Notes under the pieces: generated by a model | What the model was told of the DNA's origin: nothing | Databases searched by the model: none | Seen by the model: only the letters and a program-made list of their open reading frames with translations | Assembly: GCA_026399735.1 (NCBI GenBank) | Contig: JAPLQK010000092.1 | Span: forward strand, 1 to 64,000 | Source of the DNA: Pseudomonadota bacterium | Lineage (GTDB): Bacteria > Pseudomonadota > Gammaproteobacteria > Burkholderiales > Gallionellaceae | DNA: 64,000 bases | Direction: 5' to 3' | Shown: one piece after another, positions 61,264-64,000 of the stretch | Layout of the letters: each line of letters opens with the position of its first letter | How positions within the stretch are numbered: the first letter of the stretch is position 1 | Made by a program: the position numbers and the translations under genes

Positions 61264-62030
61264 CGCCGCACTTGCTGAAATTATCTGGAATCGGCAAGCA
61301 GTTCGGCGGTTTGAGTGCGTTGACCGATGTGTCCTTGCACATCAACGCTGGCGAAATTTACGGGCTGATCGGACCGAACGGTGCCGGCAAAACGACGCTG
61401 TTTAACGTCATCACCGGCTTGTATCAAGCGAATTCAGGCGAATTCCGCTTCAACGGTCATAGCTATCAGACACCGAAGCCGCATCTATTGGCACAGGCGG
61501 GAATTGCGCGCACCTTCCAGAATATCCGCCTGTTTGCCAATCTCACCGCGCTGGAAAATGTGATGATCGGGTGCCATGTGCGAACCCATGCGGGCGTGTT
61601 CGGCGCGTTGCTGCGCAACAAGGCTACACGGACTGAGGAGCGCGCCTCTATGCAGCGTGCACGCGAATTGCTGCGCTACGTCGGCATCGATAAGCCTGCT
61701 CAGACGCTGGCAAAAAATCTCTCCTATGGTGAGCAACGCCGTCTGGAAATCGCACGGGCCCTGGCCACCGAGCCGCTGTTGCTGGCGCTGGATGAGCCCG
61801 CAGCCGGGATGAATGCGACTGAAACGGAGCGTCTCAAAGTGCTGCTGCAAAATATCCGTGCCAAGGGCATCACTGTGATGCTGATCGAACACGACGTAAA
61901 GCTGATCATGGGGTTGTGCGACCGCGTGGCGGTGCTCGATTATGGCCGGAAAATCGCGGAAGGCGTGCCTGATGAAGTGCGCGGCAACCCCGCCGTGATC
62001 GCCGCTTATCTGGGAGCCGATGATGAGTAA
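61260..62030 (+). CDS. livG: Branched-chain amino acid ABC transporter ATP-binding protein LivG
   Basis: [36 protein letters not shown]. Confidence 0.95.
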   Translation: MTPHLLKLSGIGKQFGGLSALTDVSLHINAGEIYGLIGPNGAGKTTLFNVITGLYQANSGEFRFNGHSYQTPKPHLLAQAGIARTFQNIRLFANLTALENVMIGCHVRTHAGVFGALLRNKATRTEERASMQRARELLRYVGIDKPAQTLAKNLSYGEQRRLEIARALATEPLLLALDEPAAGMNATETERLKVLLQNIRAKGITVMLIEHDVKLIMGLCDRVAVLDYGRKIAEGVPDEVRGNPAVIAAYLGADDE

Positions 62031-62820
62031 TGGCACGTCATTCCCGTGGAAGCGGGAATCCAGTCTTTTAGAAAAGCCGCGCGCCCAAGTCGGAGGGTTG
62101 AACGGCGCGCAGCATCTGTTAGACGTTAAAGGCCTGCAAGTCGGTTATGGCGGCATTCACGCGGTAAAATGTATCGATTTGCATGTTGCGCCCGGAGAGC
62201 TGGTCGCGCTGATCGGCAGCAACGGTGCGGGCAAAACCACGACGCTCAAATCCCTGGCAGGCCTGCTTGCACCCGCTGCCGGGCAAATATATTACGATGG
62301 CAAAAGTTTGCATGCTGTTCCCGCGCACCGGCGCGTGTCTATGGGGATCGCGCTGGTGCCGGAAGGGCGCGGTGTATTTGCCCGCCTCTCCGTCGCGGAA
62401 AATCTGTTGATGGGCGCGTATAGCCGTTGCGATCAGGCCGAAATAAACAATGATCTGGCGCGCATGTACGATTTGTTCCCGCGACTGGTCGAACGCCGCA
62501 ATCAACTGGCAGGCACGCTGTCCGGCGGCGAACAACAGATGCTGGCGATGGCGCGCGCCCTGATGAGCCGTCCGCGACTGCTGATGCTGGACGAACCCAG
62601 TATGGGGCTGGCTCCCCTGATGGTGAAAAAAATATTTGAAACAATTCAAGATGTTGCGTTGCAAGGTATGAGCATCCTGCTGGTCGAACAAAATGCCAGA
62701 CTCGCGTTGCAGGTCGCCTCTCGCGGTTATGTGATGGAGAGCGGCGCAATTACGCTGTCAGGCAAGTCGAGTGAGTTGCTGGGCAGCGATGCGGTGCAGC
62801 GCGCCTATCTGGGCGGATAG
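62020..62820 (+). CDS. livF: Branched-chain amino acid ABC transporter ATP-binding protein LivF with N-terminal insertion
   Basis: LIGSNGAGKTTTLKSLAGLL; LSGGEQQMLAMARALM. Confidence 0.95.
   Translation: MMSNGTSFPWKRESSLLEKPRAQVGGLNGAQHLLDVKGLQVGYGGIHAVKCIDLHVAPGELVALIGSNGAGKTTTLKSLAGLLAPAAGQIYYDGKSLHAVPAHRRVSMGIALVPEGRGVFARLSVAENLLMGAYSRCDQAEINNDLARMYDLFPRLVERRNQLAGTLSGGEQQMLAMARALMSRPRLLMLDEPSMGLAPLMVKKIFETIQDVALQGMSILLVEQNARLALQVASRGYVMESGAITLSGKSSELLGSDAVQRAYLGG
62040..62059. repeat. REP-like palindrome inside livF 5' end (encodes SFPWKRESS)
   Basis: ATTCCCG-tggaag-CGGGAAT in context gtcattcccgtggaagcgggaatccag. Confidence 0.85.
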
Positions 62821-62827
62821 ATCAGAG

Positions 62828-64000
62828 TCAACCCTGTCTTAAGGCCGCCTCGAACTGCGTTATGGGTATTGGTTTGCCGAACAGATAGCCCTGATAGTGC
62901 GTGCACCCCTTGTTTAGCAGGAGTTGCTGTTGTTCATCCGTCTCCACTCCTTCGGCGATGACATCCAGATTCAGGCTGCGTGCCATCGCGATGATGGTGC
63001 GAACAATGGCTTTATCGCTGCTGTCGGTGGCAAGGTCGCGCACGAACGACTGGTCGATCTTGAGCTGGTCAAGTGGCAGGCGTTTCAGGTATTGCAACGA
63101 AGAATAGCCGGTGCCGAAATCATCCAGGGAGAGCCTCAGACCGATCTCTTTCAGCGCACTCATCGTCTTAATTATTTCTTCGATGTTTTCCAGCAGCAGG
63201 CTTTCGGTCAGCTCCAGCTTGAGCAGTTTTGGATCAACGGCATGGCGTTGCAATGCCGCTTGTACCTGAGCCACGAATTCGGGCTGGCGGAATTGTCTGG
63301 CGCTGACGTTTATCGCCAGTATCAAGTCGCGGGTTAAGGCTTCTTGTTGCCACACCTTGAGTTGAGCGCACGCAGTATCAAGCACCCAAAGACCGATCGG
63401 CAGAATCAGCCCGGTTTCTTCCGCCAGTGGAATGAATTGTGCGGGAGAGACCAGGCCGCGTTCAGGGTGCAGCCAGCGTATCAATGCCTCGGCGCCCAAT
63501 GGACGGCACGAGTTGTCCATTTGAATCTGGTAGTACAAACGGAATTGCTGGTTATCAATGGCTTTGCGCAATTCGCCTTCGAGGGCAGCGCGGCTGTTGA
63601 CGGCCTCCTGCATCATCGGATCGAAAAAGCGCAGGGCGTTGCGACCCGCCTTCTTGGACTGGTACATGGCAATATCGGCCTGCTTTAGCAGTTCATCGAT
63701 TTCCCGATCGTGGTCATTGAACAGGGTAGCGCCAATGCTGGGGGTGCTGCGGTATTCATGAATGGCGAGCTGGTAAGGCTGGTTGAGCGCGGCAAGAATC
63801 TTTTCGCCGACGACTTTCGTCTGCGCCGCAGCTTCCAGCATCTGGCAGCTTAAGTCTTCCAGCATCACCACGAATTCGTCGCCGCCCAGACGCGCCACAG
63901 TATCTCCTTCTCGTACACAGGCTTCCAGGCGCAGCGCCACCTGTTGCAGCAGCAAGTCGCCCATGTCGTGTCCCAGGGTATCATTCAGTGTCTTGAAATT
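62828..64000 (-). CDS. GGDEF-EAL domain protein (partial, 5' end beyond window)
   Basis: FKTLNDTLGHDMGDLLLQQVA...ARLGGDEFVVMLED; EAL-type ALIRWLHPERGLVSPAQFIPLAEETGLI; frame stays open to position 64000. Confidence 0.92.
   Translation of the reverse strand, partial: NFKTLNDTLGHDMGDLLLQQVALRLEACVREGDTVARLGGDEFVVMLEDLSCQMLEAAAQTKVVGEKILAALNQPYQLAIHEYRSTPSIGATLFNDHDREIDELLKQADIAMYQSKKAGRNALRFFDPMMQEAVNSRAALEGELRKAIDNQQFRLYYQIQMDNSCRPLGAEALIRWLHPERGLVSPAQFIPLAEETGLILPIGLWVLDTACAQLKVWQQEALTRDLILAINVSARQFRQPEFVAQVQAALQRHAVDPKLLKLELTESLLLENIEEIIKTMSALKEIGLRLSLDDFGTGYSSLQYLKRLPLDQLKIDQSFVRDLATDSSDKAIVRTIIAMARSLNLDVIAEGVETDEQQQLLLNKGCTHYQGYLFGKPIPITQFEAALRQG

Overview
The window is a gene-dense, mostly housekeeping chromosomal segment of what looks like a betaproteobacterium (inferred from gene content and order; Gallionellaceae/Nitrosomonadales-like). 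Main blocks, left to right: (1) bioC-bioD, a broken TauE/SafE-type gene, SCO1, a LuxR-type response regulator, ftsK, lolA, rarA, serS, mltF-like, tRNA-Ser(CGA). (2) A PEP-CTERM choice-of-anchor-A protein. (3) A complete cbb3 oxidase locus (ccoNOQP, a 40-aa membrane ORF, ccoG, ccoH/fixH, ccoI, ccoS), followed by fliW- and fliA-like genes and then fnr-hemN. (4) A ParE-type toxin-antitoxin pair, an AsmA protein, mutY, and a Kef-type antiporter. (5) The LPS/sigma-54/PTS-Ntr cluster kdsD-kdsC-lptCAB-rpoN-hpf-ptsN-hprK-rapZ. (6) A NusG_II + Gx-transporter pair, ubiX, M23 and L,D-transpeptidase genes, an NRAMP transporter, and a Nudix-ThiE fusion. (7) yacG-zapD-coaE-pilD-pilC, a CorC-like gene, lgt, ilvD, two small cytochromes c, livKHMGF, and a GGDEF-EAL protein that runs off the right edge. 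No CRISPR array, prophage or intact IS element was seen. The most interesting signals are small. A 129-bp insertion at the serS 3' end supplies a replacement C-terminus and leaves the displaced native tail downstream. REP-like palindromes are inserted in frame in mutY and livF. A 7-nt-periodic repeat family shares a CGGTTTT core. A 40-aa one-helix ORF sits in the cco locus, and CcoO has a Cys/His-containing periplasmic insertion. An orphan fliW/fliA pair lies inside the cco-fnr-hemN neighbourhood.
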